Positions 52,913-64,000 of a stretch of 64,000 bases of DNA are shown piece after piece. Where the stretch lies: the NCBI GenBank assembly GCA_023897205.1, contig JAHWDD010000002.1, positions 1,364,001-1,428,000 of the forward strand. The letters are read 5' to 3'. This stretch comes from Exophiala sp. HKRS030. Its lineage: Eukaryota; Ascomycota; Eurotiomycetes; Chaetothyriales; Herpotrichiellaceae. The position numbers and the translations under genes were made by a program. Under the pieces are notes generated by a model. The model saw only the letters and a list, made by a program, of their open reading frames with translations, did no database searches and was not told the DNA's origin. The number at the start of each line of letters is the position of its first letter. Positions within the stretch are counted from its first letter, which is position 1.

Positions 52913-55103
52913 TTACTTCTCTTCCTTCTTCTCACCGGCACCACCGCCCCGACCACCACCCCGACCACCAACGCGCAGAACTTGTATCTGCATCCTCTCC
53001 AAATCCCCCATCCAACCCGGGTCGGTGCCCAGGTTGAACCGGGGGCGTCGGAGAGGAGCAGCAGCAGCAGCCGCCGCAGCCCCAGCCAACACCACCGCCT
53101 CCGCGGCCTCCTCCTCCACCGACTTTTCTCCCTCCTCCTCGACCCTGGTGGCGGACGAGGTGGGCCTCGGGTTCTGAGCGCCCCTCGCCGCCGCCAGGGT
53201 CTCGGAAGCCAGGAGGCGCTGGTGCTCCCTGGCCAGGATGGCCCGCCTCACCCTGGCAGGCTTGTCCTTGACCCGCTCCAGCACGGCCATCAACTCCCGC
53301 TGGAGCTTCTCGTGCGCCGCCGCCGCCCTCGAGCGGGCCAAGGACTCCCGGTGTGCCTCCAGGGCCTCCAGGGCCGCCTTGACGGTGGACTCTTCGGCCT
53401 TCTTGTGCGAGTACTCGGCGTATGACGACATGATTTGTTCGTAGAGGGATGGCAACTTCTTCTGGGCCTCTCGCGCGTCGAGTCCCTCTCGATCATCGTC
53501 ATCATCATTGTCTTCGTCACCGTACTCATCATCATCTTCGTCGTCGTCGTTGTCGCAATTGTTGGCCGAGTAGTAAATGACAGACGCGTCTTCCTCTTCT
53601 TCTTCTTCTCCATCAACAACATCCGTGGCTTTTCCTTTGCCCTTGTTGTTCTTCTTCTTTTTGTTCTTATTCTTCCTCTTGCGATTCTTTCTCTTCTTCT
53701 TCTTTTTGTTGTCACCAGCGGTAGTTGTAGCAGTCGCAGTGTCGGCAATGGCAGAAGTGGTAGAACCGACATTGGTAGTACCGACATTGGTAGTACCGAC
53801 ATTGGTAGTAGTAGGAAGAGGAAGAGGAACATCAGGATTGTCGACACCAATCGTTGGACTCATGACATTGCCTTGACCGGGTAAAGTTGCATAAGAGTAT
53901 TGAGTGGCCTTGGCTTTGCCTTTTCCTTTGACCTCAGCACCAGCACCAGCAGGGCCGGCAGCAGTAGCAGCATTGTCGTCGTGGTGAGGTGCAGGTGGAG
54001 CAGCAGTAGTAGTCGTAGGAGGAACAACAGCAGAAGAAGAACCCTGACCCTCTTCCGCTTCTTCTGTGATGTAAGCTTGACAATCTTCGAATTCACATTC
54101 ACTTTCGATGTCTGAAAGGTCGGGATAAAAGCTTCCGTCTTCAAAGTGGTCCTTGACTTTTCCCGCGTCGGGCACGAGCAGGTTCTGTCTCGCCGGCATC
54201 ATTCTGGTCCTTCGGTCGAATCGGAACCAATCCCAGTAGGTCCTGTCTTCGAAACTCGGGTTATCTCCGCAGTACGCCCTGAATTTGCAGATGTAGGTGT
54301 AGTTGATCAGCCCGACGATGATGGTGGGACCCGCTCTCTGGATGTCCTCCCTGTCCTCGTACTCGGCCGCGCAGTAAAGAAACCAGTTGCAAATGTAAGC
54401 CGCGGCTTCCCAGTCGCCCAGGTTTTGGTTCTTGTTGGCGGTGAGGACAATGTCTCGAGCTTCCAAGCCGCGACCTTCTGTGCCGTTGGCCCTGAAGACG
54501 TTGTGCAAACCGCCCTCTTTCCAGAGTCCCCTCGCGACGCGTCGAATGATCTCGGGATCGACTCGCCACACGCGGGTCGTCCAGCCGGGAGGTTTGATCG
54601 AGTACGCGAAGGCGAATTGGGCCACCAGCTCCTCGGTAGCTTTGAGAGGTGCAGTTCTGTAATGGCTGATGATGTCCTTCTCAGCTCGCTTCCAGAGCTA
54701 TAAACGTGAGAGAGAAGAACAAATTGTGCGTCAGCAAACTGAAACCGAAACTTTTCACTTCAAACTTCACCAGGCAGGTCAAATTAAAACCTACATATTC
54801 TGTGATGAGTTGAAGTTTCTCTGCTCGGTGCAAAAGAGGTGTCACGAATGTGTAGCCTCTTGGAAGAATCACAGCTTTTGGCTTTGTTTCGTCATGGGCT
54901 GTCTGTGATTGACATGGGGTTGGATGTGGATGTTCAAGACAAGAGGAAGACGAAGGGACAGGAGCAGGATGAGGATTTTGTGCTGTTGATGATTCGCCTT
55001 CACCGGGAGCGCTCGCCGAGCCATCTTGCGATCCTTGGTTGAAGAATTGCTTAGTCGCTCGTTTAGAGCGATGAGCCCTCTTTTTGCCGCTGCCACGAGC
55101 CAT
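52913..55103 (-). CDS. Unrecognised 697-aa charged low-complexity protein
   Basis: I do not recognise a family. Two exons (54795-55103, 52913-54697; 97-nt intron) give 697 aa; the junction ITEY-LWKRAEKDIISHYR continues a charged helix. The N-terminus is basic (MARGSGKKRAHRSKRATKQ). A globular-looking region follows (residues about 100-270) with WTTRVWRVDPEIIRRVARG, WEAAAYICNWFLYCAAEYED and YWDWFRFDRRTRM. The rest is low complexity: three TTNVG repeats, a Lys/Arg/Asn block of about 30 residues, an Asp/Glu block, an Ala-rich coiled-coil-like region and a Gly/Arg (RGG-like) tail. This build suggests a nucleic-acid-associated protein, but that is inference. Coding GC is higher in the 3' part. Confidence 0.68.
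53765..53809 (-). repeat. Three perfect 15-bp coding repeats (TTNVG)
   Basis: Units 53765-53779, 53780-53794 and 53795-53809 are identical and encode Thr-Thr-Asn-Val-Gly on minus. Confidence 0.9.
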
Positions 55104-55860
55104 TGTGGTGATTTTTGTGGTGTCGCGAGATGATGAGGTTGCAAAGGTGGTTGAGATCGCGAGAAAGTGAAATGTGCGGCGGCTCTGGTACTTGCGCCAT
55201 GCTTACCCATTTCGGACGTGTGCTGGTAGGTGAGGCAGTATTCTTTGGGTGGTGAGTAAATGTTCATTGAATACAGGATAGGTGAATAGGTGTATTGTAT
55301 CTCGAAGGCGGGAAAACAATGTCACGTGATTCAGCCTCGTCAGGGGCGGTGTGATCTGAAGAGCTGAGAATAGCCAAAGAACCCCAGCTTGGAATTTGAC
55401 ACAAAGTCGTATTCCTACAGGCCGTCTGTGAATAGGTTTAGCTTTCTGTCACTCGTCAACATCTTCTAAAAGGAGTGACTTACCCTAATGTAAACAATGC
55501 TCCTCAGCCCTCAGATTAGCTGGTACCAGTTCGTTGTTTGGCGCATTCGTGGTGATATCAGCTATGAGTATTGATCGTCCAAAAGATAAGTCATCCAGCT
55601 GCTTGTATGAAATGGGGATTAATGCTGAGCTGGAATCCAACAATTGATCAACAAAGCGTTCATTGTCCCATCCAAAAGTAAGGTGGTATCTGCAAGTACG
55701 TAGCATCATCAAATTCAATCTCATCCCATATGGTCATGGTCGTGATCGTTGAAACCAGGTCTATCCACTGTCAAAGAACAACAAAGCATCGCTAGAACTG
55801 GAAAGAGGGATATCGTCCAAAACAAACCGCGGAAAAGATCGCCGACCCCTGTAGTCCTAT
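55104..55860. other. Intergenic between the orphan gene and crzA 3' end
   Basis: 757 bp upstream of the orphan minus-strand gene. A 79-codon frame (55485-55724) lacks any motif. No RNA gene seen. Confidence 0.45.
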
Positions 55861-57978
55861 TCATTGGCCCATATACATCTGAGGCCCAGGGTTAGAAAAA
55901 TCCAGACCATTTCCACTAACATATCCATCACTTATATCTTCATCGTAGTACTCTCCCCCGCTTGAACCATCGAAGCTAGCCCTTCCCATACCACCAACAT
56001 CGCTCAGATCACCTTGATCGTCGACCGTTGAGATTTGAGACCAATCGATGTTTTGAAGAGCGGGATACTGTTGAAGAAGTGCTGCTGGCAGAGCAAATCC
56101 ACCAGTGCCCGTAGTGGGATCCATACCGATCATCATTGGTTGAGGGACAGCTTGCAAATTTTGTGCGAATTGTGCTTGCTGTTGTTGCTGTTGTTCCATC
56201 ATCGCTCTGCTCTGCCGCTCGGCCTTTTCCTCCTCCAACAACGGTTTGATGCATATCCTTCCGGCCTCGGATCGGAAGTGTCTCCCTAAAGCATCGGCTC
56301 TAGCAAACCGCCGACCGCAGCCCCAATATTGACCAGGGGTAGAGTGAAGTTCTCCCTTACACACAAACTTCTTCTCGCCACTATGAAGTCCTTCGTGACG
56401 TTTTCTGTCATGTTGCCTTGCAAACGCCTTGCCGCACACCGTACATACGAATGGTCTCTCGTCAGTATGTGTCCGCAGGTGAGACCGCAGGTTGTAAGCT
56501 CGCGTGAATCTCTTGGGACAAAGATTGCACTGGAAGGTCGCTGGGTGTTTTTGGACTCGGGCACTCTGGCCAGCTGGGGAAGCGTTGGGTCTGCTCGGGT
56601 CTGCTAGATCAAGAATGTAGTCACGAGATTGGCCCATAGAAGAAGTCGAGGCTCTGCGATTCTTTTCCACTCTGCCAGAGGCAACTGGGCCCGGGGATGA
56701 TTCGCGAGACAAAGAACGACTCCCTCTTTCGGGTGATCTTGACACGGCAAGGTTGTTTGTCGAGGTAAGCCCGGGAGTCCCAGATCGGGACAAGGGTCTG
56801 CTGAACGTGACGTCGGATTTACTTCGGCTTCGACCTCCTGGCTTCAAGTTAACGCAAACTCCGAGAATGTCATCAAAAGTAGGAAACTTACTATTCGAGG
56901 AAGGAGGGCTCAATGCCCCCTCTACTGCTTCTCCCTGTGGGCCAAAACTCTGTTGTCTCGAAACAGGGGCAGGCTCGATATTAATGGTTGGTGGCGCAAA
57001 CTGGTCAGCTTGTCCAATATCAGAAACGACAGAAGTGTTGCGCATGTGGTTGCTCGGAACAATAGAGGGATACGCTGATGCTTCCGAGGTGTAAACGTTA
57101 GGAATAGGTATGCCCATTGGTTGATTCAATGACAAGCTTTGATCTGGCCCGAGACCTTGTTGATTACCTTCCATGTGTGGCATCAATCGCGGAGACCGGT
57201 AGTTGGCCTGTTCACCCAGGCTGAAACTCTCCATGCCGAAGGCATTGTTGGTGTCAGGTTGCGCCTGAAGGAACGGGGAATGGTTCAAGTCCGATGGATC
57301 GTGTAGGTCTGCCTGACCAAGGTATGGGGAGTGGTTCGCCGATGAAATTTCACTGTGATCTGATGGTGCCCTCCTGTGCTGCTGGAAGTTGAGTCCAGAG
57401 TAACTATCTCCGTACGCGCTGGCAGGATCCAGCGAGGCGTGCCTTGAATGTTGTGGCGTATAGAACTGTCCATTCGTGGATGCAGGCGAGCCAGGCTGAG
57501 AGGAAAGGTTCTCTGGTGGATGCAAACTAGGTGACTGCTGGTCTGGTGGAGGAGAAGAAACCTTACTCAGGTCGGCGGGGTTGATGTTCGTCTGTGGATT
57601 TATATCGTAGGCATTACTTATTGTGTAGGCTTGATAGTCATTAGGCATATTTTCTCCTTGAAACATGAAGGTGCTGTTGAATGATGGGTCAAATGACTGG
57701 TTTCCGAATTGATTGGTCTGGAATGTATCTTGATACTGACTATCGCCGTAGTAATTCGGTTCAGCGGAGTTGGCCTGCAGACCGCTCTGCTGCTGTGGAT
57801 CGAAGAACGGATTTGAGAAGGGCTGTGTGTTTGAGTTGATGAACTTGCCCGAGGTTAAAGCTGCTTGTACCGAAGGAATCACGCCTGGGACGGTTGTAGC
57901 GTATTGATTCGGAGAAGGCTGAGGGCTTATGTGCTGCGCATTGCCCCTCGAGGAGGACCTTCCCCGGGAGTCTTCCAT
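55861..57978 (-). CDS. crzA: Calcineurin-responsive C2H2 transcription factor CrzA
   Basis: Nuclear effector of the Ca2+/calcineurin pathway: dephosphorylation sends it to the nucleus to activate ion- and wall-stress genes. 705 aa, single exon. The long N-terminal region is Gln/Asn/Ser/Pro-rich. Near the C-terminus lie two canonical fingers ([38 protein letters not shown]) followed by the degenerate third finger with C..C..H..C spacing ([18 protein letters not shown]), a combination diagnostic of Crz1/CrzA. A candidate calcineurin docking motif of PxIxIT type reads PTINIE in the middle of the protein. Ser-rich runs ([22 protein letters not shown]) are likely phosphorylation patches. A Gln run follows the fingers. 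Confidence 0.95.
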   Translation of the reverse strand: MEDSRGRSSSRGNAQHISPQPSPNQYATTVPGVIPSVQAALTSGKFINSNTQPFSNPFFDPQQQSGLQANSAEPNYYGDSQYQDTFQTNQFGNQSFDPSFNSTFMFQGENMPNDYQAYTISNAYDINPQTNINPADLSKVSSPPPDQQSPSLHPPENLSSQPGSPASTNGQFYTPQHSRHASLDPASAYGDSYSGLNFQQHRRAPSDHSEISSANHSPYLGQADLHDPSDLNHSPFLQAQPDTNNAFGMESFSLGEQANYRSPRLMPHMEGNQQGLGPDQSLSLNQPMGIPIPNVYTSEASAYPSIVPSNHMRNTSVVSDIGQADQFAPPTINIEPAPVSRQQSFGPQGEAVEGALSPPSSNSKFPTFDDILGVCVNLKPGGRSRSKSDVTFSRPLSRSGTPGLTSTNNLAVSRSPERGSRSLSRESSPGPVASGRVEKNRRASTSSMGQSRDYILDLADPSRPNASPAGQSARVQKHPATFQCNLCPKRFTRAYNLRSHLRTHTDERPFVCTVCGKAFARQHDRKRHEGLHSGEKKFVCKGELHSTPGQYWGCGRRFARADALGRHFRSEAGRICIKPLLEEEKAERQSRAMMEQQQQQQAQFAQNLQAVPQPMMIGMDPTTGTGGFALPAALLQQYPALQNIDWSQISTVDDQGDLSDVGGMGRASFDGSSGGEYYDEDISDGYVSGNGLDFSNPGPQMYMGQ

Positions 57979-59944
57979 CTTTTATGAAAGAGCCCTTCTG
58001 CTCAACCGGCGATGGTGATGTGGGTTTGGGTAATCACGGTGGTGGACAGGAAAAGAAGCCAGGCACCTGCGGGAACTTTCGATCGTCGGTAGAACAGCAC
58101 ACAAGCCGTCCAACGAGTGGATGGGGCTAGCCGGAGGTATTTTGGGATAACTCTTTACCAGGCAGCCTGTGGCGCAGTGTGTTAGCAGACATTCTACACG
58201 AGTCGGAGTCACTTTTGGGCCAGGAGCGTACTCAGCCGCGTTGAGGCAGTGCCGAAGCGAGGGAGTATAAGAGATCGCACAGAGCCTTCGATGATGTATA
58301 CAGGTCACAACAACACTGCTTGAACGGTCGCGACCCCGAAATGACCAGCCAAACGTCGCTATGATCTTGTCGGGTTGTCGAGGTGGACCGGAAGGCAGAA
58401 AATGTTGGTTCGGATGTGAATGAACCAAGGTGTGGGGAGTTGGTAAGAACAGCAGATTGGGGCGGCAATAGGACGATTCAGTTAGAGGCGATGCGAAAGC
58501 CGTGGGAGAAGAAGTCGCGGTGTGTTATCGGGCTTGGGCACAGAGGAAAGAGTGCGGCGAGGAAAGTGTGAAGACTGCGAAAGACACAGATTGAAAGTTT
58601 GTGAGATGAATTGAATTGAATAGAGGGACCATCGTTGCTTGTTATTTGAAACTAACCAAATTCCCCGGCGCCAGTGCATCATGATCGTGGTTCGCCCTCC
58701 TCCTCACCTCTGGTGTACAGTATCAATGCATTATCTGCAACTACCGTAATGTACAAGATGTCGCCCCAAGAGACAATTGCCTTGCGGACTATCATGTCAC
58801 AGTCTGCCTCTTTGTTCCTCACCATTCACAGCGGACCATCGAGTCCTATGCTTACCTGCAGAAGAAATCCGTGACAGGTGCCCAAGAAGTGCCACAATCC
58901 GAACAGGGCCCAAATCCCACTCAGGTGGAATTCAGTGTCTGCCTTCTGCCTCGCCGGCCTCGTCATCTGATTCGTCGTCGTTGGAACTTTGGTACATCCT
59001 GAAATATCTTTACCCACGTATGGAGTCGAGGCGGACCCAAATCACTTGTTCGCCTGATGCCCAAAGGCCTTGGTACTTCTGCAATCAGATACATCTTCCA
59101 CTGCTCCGTACGCCATAAAGCAATCTACAAATCTATCTGTGACATGGCGCTGGAAATACAGCTTCAGTGCATGTCGTGGGTGAATAGCATTGACCCTCAT
59201 ATGATTTTCCATTCAAACCCAACCAGAAACAGCCAAGATACGATTCCGTATTCAGCTGTGACCTCTACTTTGACTGTGGCTGTGCAAGCCTGTCTACGAC
59301 TAACTGTGTGGTCCCAAAGAGCTACTTATCATACGGAGTACAGTAGACCGCAGATCGAGTCAGTTTGTGGATTGTTTTATTCCTCATTACACCCCTTCCT
59401 TTGTCCTTTATTTTCCCGGCTTCTGCTATGCTTGGTCTATGGTACATAGCACAGCAAGAGGCGGGCTGGTCTGGTTTTCGACGCCCACCAGATTCCAGTC
59501 TTCTGCGCATGTGTGGGAGCGAGACAGCTCCGGTCTGTAATGTCTTTTTTTGTTCATGCTTATGCAATTCCAACTGTCAAACTCCCGGCATCCATCTGTA
59601 AATGCATCCATACAACACCATCCCGCTGACCTTGTACGATAAGAAAACAGCGCAAACAGTATCTGTTCAAGGCAAGGAGTGATCGTGATTCGTCAAAATA
59701 GTTGATTCCTCCCAAGCTCGTGGTTCCGAATATCGGGTTTTGACGGAGTGTTGCCGACGGACAAAGTGCTAGGAAACGAATCCAAGTGATGAAGATTAAG
59801 TTGGAGGACATAACTGTTCCGTGATATTGCGAACCTCCTGAGAGTAGGTGGTGAAAATAGTGCTGTCGTACAGCAAGCGGGACGCTGAGGGCGAATATCT
59901 ACCGTGCTCCGCTTCTAATAGCTTGCTGCAATTATGGAAAGCAT
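57979..59944. other. Intergenic: long upstream region of crzA
   Basis: About 2 kb to the casein kinase 3' end. TACGGAGT words occur at 59332-59339, with GCTCCGTA near 59103. A 148-codon frame (57982-58428) ends two codons before the crzA ATG in the same frame, but begins with TTG and is closed by TAA, so it is not taken as coding. Confidence 0.45.
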
Positions 59945-59989
59945 TCAACCTGTAACATGTGAGCACAAAATCCTTTCCCTCATATATCA

Positions 59990-61602
59990 TTACATACCAC
60001 AACAGAGAACCTTCGCAATCTTTTGGAAAAATCCGGGCTGCTGATCTTGTTGCTGAGTAGGCCTTCCTTGGCTACTCTGCAGAGCTCCAGCAGCTGGACT
60101 CGCCCGAGGCCGAGATCCCACCAAGTTCGCATTACTGTTTTGGAATTGCGCCTGAGTGCTTGCGGGAGGTGTATTCATATCCAGTTGTCCAACTAAACCG
60201 CTACTCCTCTTAGGAATGTTACCCCCGGCGGCGCCGCTTGTGCGATCTCGAGCGCTCTTCCCCATGGCTGCCACTCCCGGTTTTGCTGGCGACCCTGGGG
60301 GCGGGGGCTGCGCTGCGTTTAAACGATCCGCCGATATTGCTCCACGATCTCGCGATGGCCGTTGTCCGCCATCTTGACGCATAGCAGAAGCTCCGTGCAA
60401 GGCACGCGCTGATGCATCAGCGGGAGGGTTGACATTGTGTAGATGCGCCGCAGATGGGTGTGCTTTCATTGTCTCCCAACCACGTCCGCCATTCAATTTC
60501 ATCCAGTCGTATTCCCCATCCTCAACCTCGCCGCTGTTTTTCAAAGCCTGCGTGAAGAGGTCGCGCAAAAAATCATAATCGGGGGTATCCTCGAATCCAA
60601 GGTTTCGAACGTAACTGAGATATTTGTTGAATTCCTCTACGTGCACGATTAGCTCTCACAGGCCCTGATATACTGTAGTGCCAAACGTACCTGGAAATCC
60701 TTCGCATAGATCTTTGATAGCAGTGGTTTGCTTCTTTTCTCCAATCTTTTCGTACTTCTGTTTGTTGGTTGCCGCCTTTAGTCCCTGCCATGGGAGTCCT
60801 CCCCTGAGAAAGTACATAAACACATGCCCAAGCGCTTCCAGATCATCTCGTCGCGACTGTTCCCGGCCCAGATGTGTATTGATACTCATGTAACGGGCCG
60901 TTCCCGATAAAGATTTTCGTTCACGGTAGGGGATATGCTGTTTAGTTTTAGGGTCTCGATATTGCTTTGCCATGCCGAAGTCGACCACATGAATGACGTT
61001 AGCAGCCTTGGTACCAGGCCTACCGATCAGGAAATTGTCAGGTTTGATATCGCGATAGATGAGATTTTTCTCGTGAATCGTTTGGACTCTCGAAAGCTGG
61101 GTTTGGTTCGTCAGCGAATACCCACAGCAATGATGAATAATCCCTACCATCTGTTTCGCGACCATTACCACAGTCTTGATGGAGAATCGTCTGTTGCAGT
61201 GATCGAAGAGATCTTCCAGACTAGGACCCAAAAGATCGATCACAAGGATGTTGTGCAGACCTTCTTGCCCGAAATAATACACATTGGGGATGCCAGCTAT
61301 ATATTGTTAGCCTGTTCGGCCCATCAGAGGTTGAATTGAGGCCATTAGACTCACGGCAGCCGACCAGGATTTTGTATGTTCGATATTCATCTCGTAATTG
61401 GGGAGCGTCGCTTTTTCTAGGTTCCTAATGCCAATGAGATTTTACACGTCGGCTGCGGTGTCAAGTGACATACGAATTTGATGGCCACTTGTTGGTTATT
61501 GAGAAGGTTGGTGCCTTCGAAAATGACACCAAAGGAACCCTCTCCAATCTTCTTGCCCACCCGGTAATGCACACCAACGACGTTTGACGAGGAGGAAGCC
61601 AT
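59990..61602 (-). CDS. ckiA: Casein kinase I, plasma-membrane (Yck/CkiA) type
   Basis: Ser/Thr kinase of the palmitoylated CK1 group (yeast Yck1/2), acting at the plasma membrane in nutrient signalling, endocytosis and polarity. Exons 61474-61602, 61355-61424, 61148-61296, 60691-61096 and 59990-60636; introns 49-58 nt. Motifs: [11 protein letters not shown] (P-loop), [15 protein letters not shown] (catalytic Lys), [31 protein letters not shown] (catalytic loop), [10 protein letters not shown] and [16 protein letters not shown]. The 51-nt intron 61097-61147 is in frame and stop-free; left in, it would split the helix before the catalytic loop. A disordered Pro/Ala/Gln tail ends AKVLCCGM, the palmitoylation site. 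A further 48-nt intron (59950-59997) may change the end to LCCG with a stop at 59945. About 466 aa. Confidence 0.94.
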
Positions 61603-63424
61603 CGTTTCGTGGATTCTTGCGCTGACTTGATGACCCAAAGGTATTCGAAGGAATGTTGTTGCCGAGAAAGGGTTTCAGCGGCGAAGCCAACGTCAACAAG
61701 GAGGAAGAATTCGAGGCTTGATTCGAGGGTGTTTCACCTCCGCAACGGCGGTGACTGGAAAAATCGGTAAGTTTATGTGCCAAACAGCACCTCAGTAATC
61801 AAGATCACGTACATCGATTTCAGCCTCAGGCGAGAGTAGGAAGCATGCGTATAACGAGGTAAGGATTGAGGGTGGTTAGGCGTAAACGGTCAGTTGTTGT
61901 CGGGAGAGTTTGAGTCGGAGCTCCTGCCAAGGACCACGGCAACTTCGCCTAGAGACTGTCCAGCACGGACTTGTAAGGGTCGGCGTTCGCACCCACAAGC
62001 TATACCGCAACAACAATGAATAAAGGTTGTAAGATACAAAATCAGAATGAATTGACAAAAGAAGATCCGGCTCGGCGAAGGAAGCTTGAGAGGAATACGA
62101 AACAAGAAGTCTGGGGGTGTGTGGCAGCTGGGCTTACAGTAGTGCTACGGTATTGACGCCTCAACATCCAGGGCGCAGGGAGTCGTCGGGGGGGACGGGT
62201 GGTTATGGAGACTACAAGGTACGAGCACCTTGGGAGGGAGTGGCTACTGCTCGTACTAACTCCCTAAGATACCTACGGAGTACCTACTGTACGCTTGAAG
62301 GCTCACTAGGCCTTCTTTGAAATGTCAGGAAAGAAAGGTGACCGAGGGCCAGACTCGAAAAGGATACACTAAATTATCTCATTTCGTCGCCGATCTCTCT
62401 GGCCTGGAACTGCATCCCTTTATTATTGTGCGCCAGTTGTCTGTAACAATTCGGAGGACTCCATCTTCACTCGTCTCCTCCGAAGTGTCTCGACCTTCCG
62501 GACCATCGGGCTAATCCTTGCTTTATCAATTCTGCCGCACCTAGGGCGCTTCTAGGGAGTCTACGAGTACGAAAACTCCCCGTACCTGGTTAGGCCTATC
62601 TTGGTAAATGACCATCGTTCGTGATCACCTACTCCGAATAAAATTCCTAAAAACGCTCTATCGCTACCTCGGGGTAATCGTGAATCCAAAATTGTCCTGG
62701 TCGAGACAACAGATGTAATGAATTCGTCTTCTTGACTTCCCGTGTCATCCATTCATGTTGTCACTGCTGTCACTTTCCCACCTCAACCCTGGACCTTCAT
62801 CACCAGTGGAGGCTTCATGCGCCAGTGGAACCCGAAATCAACGCTTAGCAGGGATCCAGAGCCTCTGCGGCGCCATCTACGCAGCGGTTCGGACCTCCAT
62901 TGGACGTTGAGATATTTGGCTCTGATCGTTTCTCCTTTGGTTCTGTTTCCCAAGCATCAGAATCTTGCTACAATGCCAGTGCCGAGGGGTGCTGTCGCTG
63001 TTTGTCACTACCTCAATGTGACAAGAACTGAAGAACACAAGACACAGAGGAGGGACTAGTGATTTTGCTTGGATAATTATTCTACAAAGCTCTAGAGGCC
63101 ATTGAAGTCTGCTAGGATTGAATGTTCTTCGCTTGCTCTTCAACCCCAGATCCACCATATGCAGGCACCGTGCAGTAACGTAAAAAGCTCTACACACCGT
63201 ATCCTCGCCCCCAGTTGTCCCAGACTGCGCAAAGTACTGGTACATCGGCATTCATGGAGCCAGTTCTTCCTGCTCTGACCTCCTTTCATGGATTCACACG
63301 TCGCTCTCTGACATGATTAATATAGACTGCCAGCTGACCATTTCGAACGCTAATCACCTAGAGCTTTCTCCCAGTACCGCTTTTGATTGACCACGATGTC
63401 GACTTTGAATGTTGCATATGATTT
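61603..63424. other. Intergenic: upstream region of ckiA
   Basis: About 1.8 kb between ckiA and the next minus-strand gene. A CTACGGAGTAC word at 62273-62283. Short frames (for example 62877-63251 minus) have no recognisable motif; 5' UTR introns of ckiA are possible. Confidence 0.4.
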
Positions 63425-64000
63425 CTATTGTCTTGTGAACTGCATACGTGGCGGGCCATTGTCGACTTTGTTATTGATTGTGTCACTCCCGTGGGAGACT
63501 CGAGTGACATTTCGAAGTGGTGAAGGGGTGGTCGGCTGAAATGGAACTTCAGATGGAACCCGCACCCCCGACTTTGGCTGACTGTTCTTTCTGAAGAGTC
63601 CACCGAATTGAAGGCTTCGGCTCTTCTTCACTGTCCGTCCCTGGTACACGGCCAACTGCTGATTGGCATCTCGTTGATGTAAAGGGTTGGCCATCTCCTT
63701 ATCCTTTCGAGTAATTGTTTTGCTTGACTTGGATCTAGAAAAGAGTCCGCTCCTGCTCTTCTTGAGTAGCCTTCCTTGCCGTTCGGTCGATGGTTCTCTG
63801 GCGGGCAACATACCAACCCGGGTAGGAGTGGGCTCAAAGTAAGTTGGAGGAGAGGTCTCTGGATGGCTTCGTCGGTGGGATGGAGGTGTATCTCGCGCGT
63901 ATTGACTGAGATCGCCCAACGAGGGTGAATAGATGGGGGCATCCTGAAGAGAGGCCAGGTCGTCATCATCATCAATCTGTGTGGAGGGATTTGGGGTCTG
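63425..64000 (-). CDS. C-terminal part of an unrecognised basic, Ser/Pro-rich protein (cut by window edge)
   Basis: Open frame on minus entering from the right edge and ending at TAG 63425-63427; at least 191 codons. It begins with an acidic patch (QIDDDDDLASLQD), then YSPSLGDLSQYARDTPPSHR, and becomes Lys/Arg/Ser-rich (LLKKSRSGLFSRSKSSKTIT; VKKSRSLQFGGLFRKNSQPK), with many S/T-P sites. KKSRSxxF occurs twice (KKSRSGLF, KKSRSLQF), suggesting repeated basic phospho-motifs. Composition fits a disordered tail of a signalling or polarity protein. No domain is recognisable. Confidence 0.7.
   Translation of the reverse strand, partial: QTPNPSTQIDDDDDLASLQDAPIYSPSLGDLSQYARDTPPSHRRSHPETSPPTYFEPTPTRVGMLPAREPSTERQGRLLKKSRSGLFSRSKSSKTITRKDKEMANPLHQRDANQQLAVYQGRTVKKSRSLQFGGLFRKNSQPKSGVRVPSEVPFQPTTPSPLRNVTRVSHGSDTINNKVDNGPPRMQFTRQ

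Noticed and set aside
57982..58428. 148-codon frame in phase with and just upstream of crzA
   Set aside because: Begins with TTG, ends with TAA two codons before the crzA ATG, and has no recognisable sequence.

Overview
This window is nuclear DNA from a filamentous ascomycete (Pezizomycotina). The evidence is short introns of about 44-105 nt with GTRNGT-type donors and CTRAC-type branch sites, compact genes on both strands, and fungal-only families: a C2H2 plus fungal_trans regulator, a TRI12-type transporter, an RTA1 protein, CrzA, and a yapsin-like protease. An affinity to Eurotiomycetes, perhaps Chaetothyriales, is only an impression. No tRNA, rRNA, CRISPR array or intact transposon was seen.

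Layout. 1-2392: the 5' part of an asparagine synthetase gene and the SUMO E2 gene ubc9, both on minus. 3136-13170: an accessory block of cytochrome P450 (minus), TRI12-like MFS pump (plus), second P450 (plus) and a two-finger C2H2/fungal_trans transcription factor (plus). It resembles a small metabolite or detoxification cluster with no recognisable backbone enzyme. 14068-23335: housekeeping genes alg11, cox18, ptc5-like phosphatase and rqc1/TCF25. 24735-34611: an unrecognised 745-aa protein, a mitochondrial SAP-domain protein, a GPI-anchored aspartyl protease and an AVT2-like amino acid transporter. 35998-40205: a secreted Ser/Thr-rich wall-type protein and a hydrophilic repeat protein with a 17-nt microexon. 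40523-42500: a Pof1/NMNAT-like gene divergent from ribosomal stalk protein P1. 43446-52255: an iron-ADH/maleylacetate-reductase-family enzyme, an alpha/beta-hydrolase-like protein, an acyltransferase-3 membrane protein and an RTA1-family protein. 52913-64000: an unrecognised charged low-complexity protein, crzA, a palmitoylation-type casein kinase I, and the 3' end of an unrecognised gene.

The most interesting signal is in the accessory block. The 12-mer ATGTGGGGGACC occurs twice as perfect inverted copies, plus once with one mismatch, within 125 bp upstream of the second P450. Relatives (ATGTGGGGGCC, ATGTGGGAC, GGTGGGGGCC) lie between the divergent first P450 and the MFS gene. The two zinc fingers of the linked regulator have helix residues (R-H-R and R-V-R at -1/3/6) that the classical recognition code reads as GTG-GGG, which is the core of this motif. 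I infer a self-contained regulator-target circuit.

Other observations: a TACGGAGT word dispersed in intergenic DNA; three introns whose length is a multiple of three and which carry no stop codon, so they inflate naive gene models; a TGACTCA element upstream of the asparagine synthetase gene; and an Arg where the first metal-ligand Asp is expected in the iron-ADH-family enzyme.
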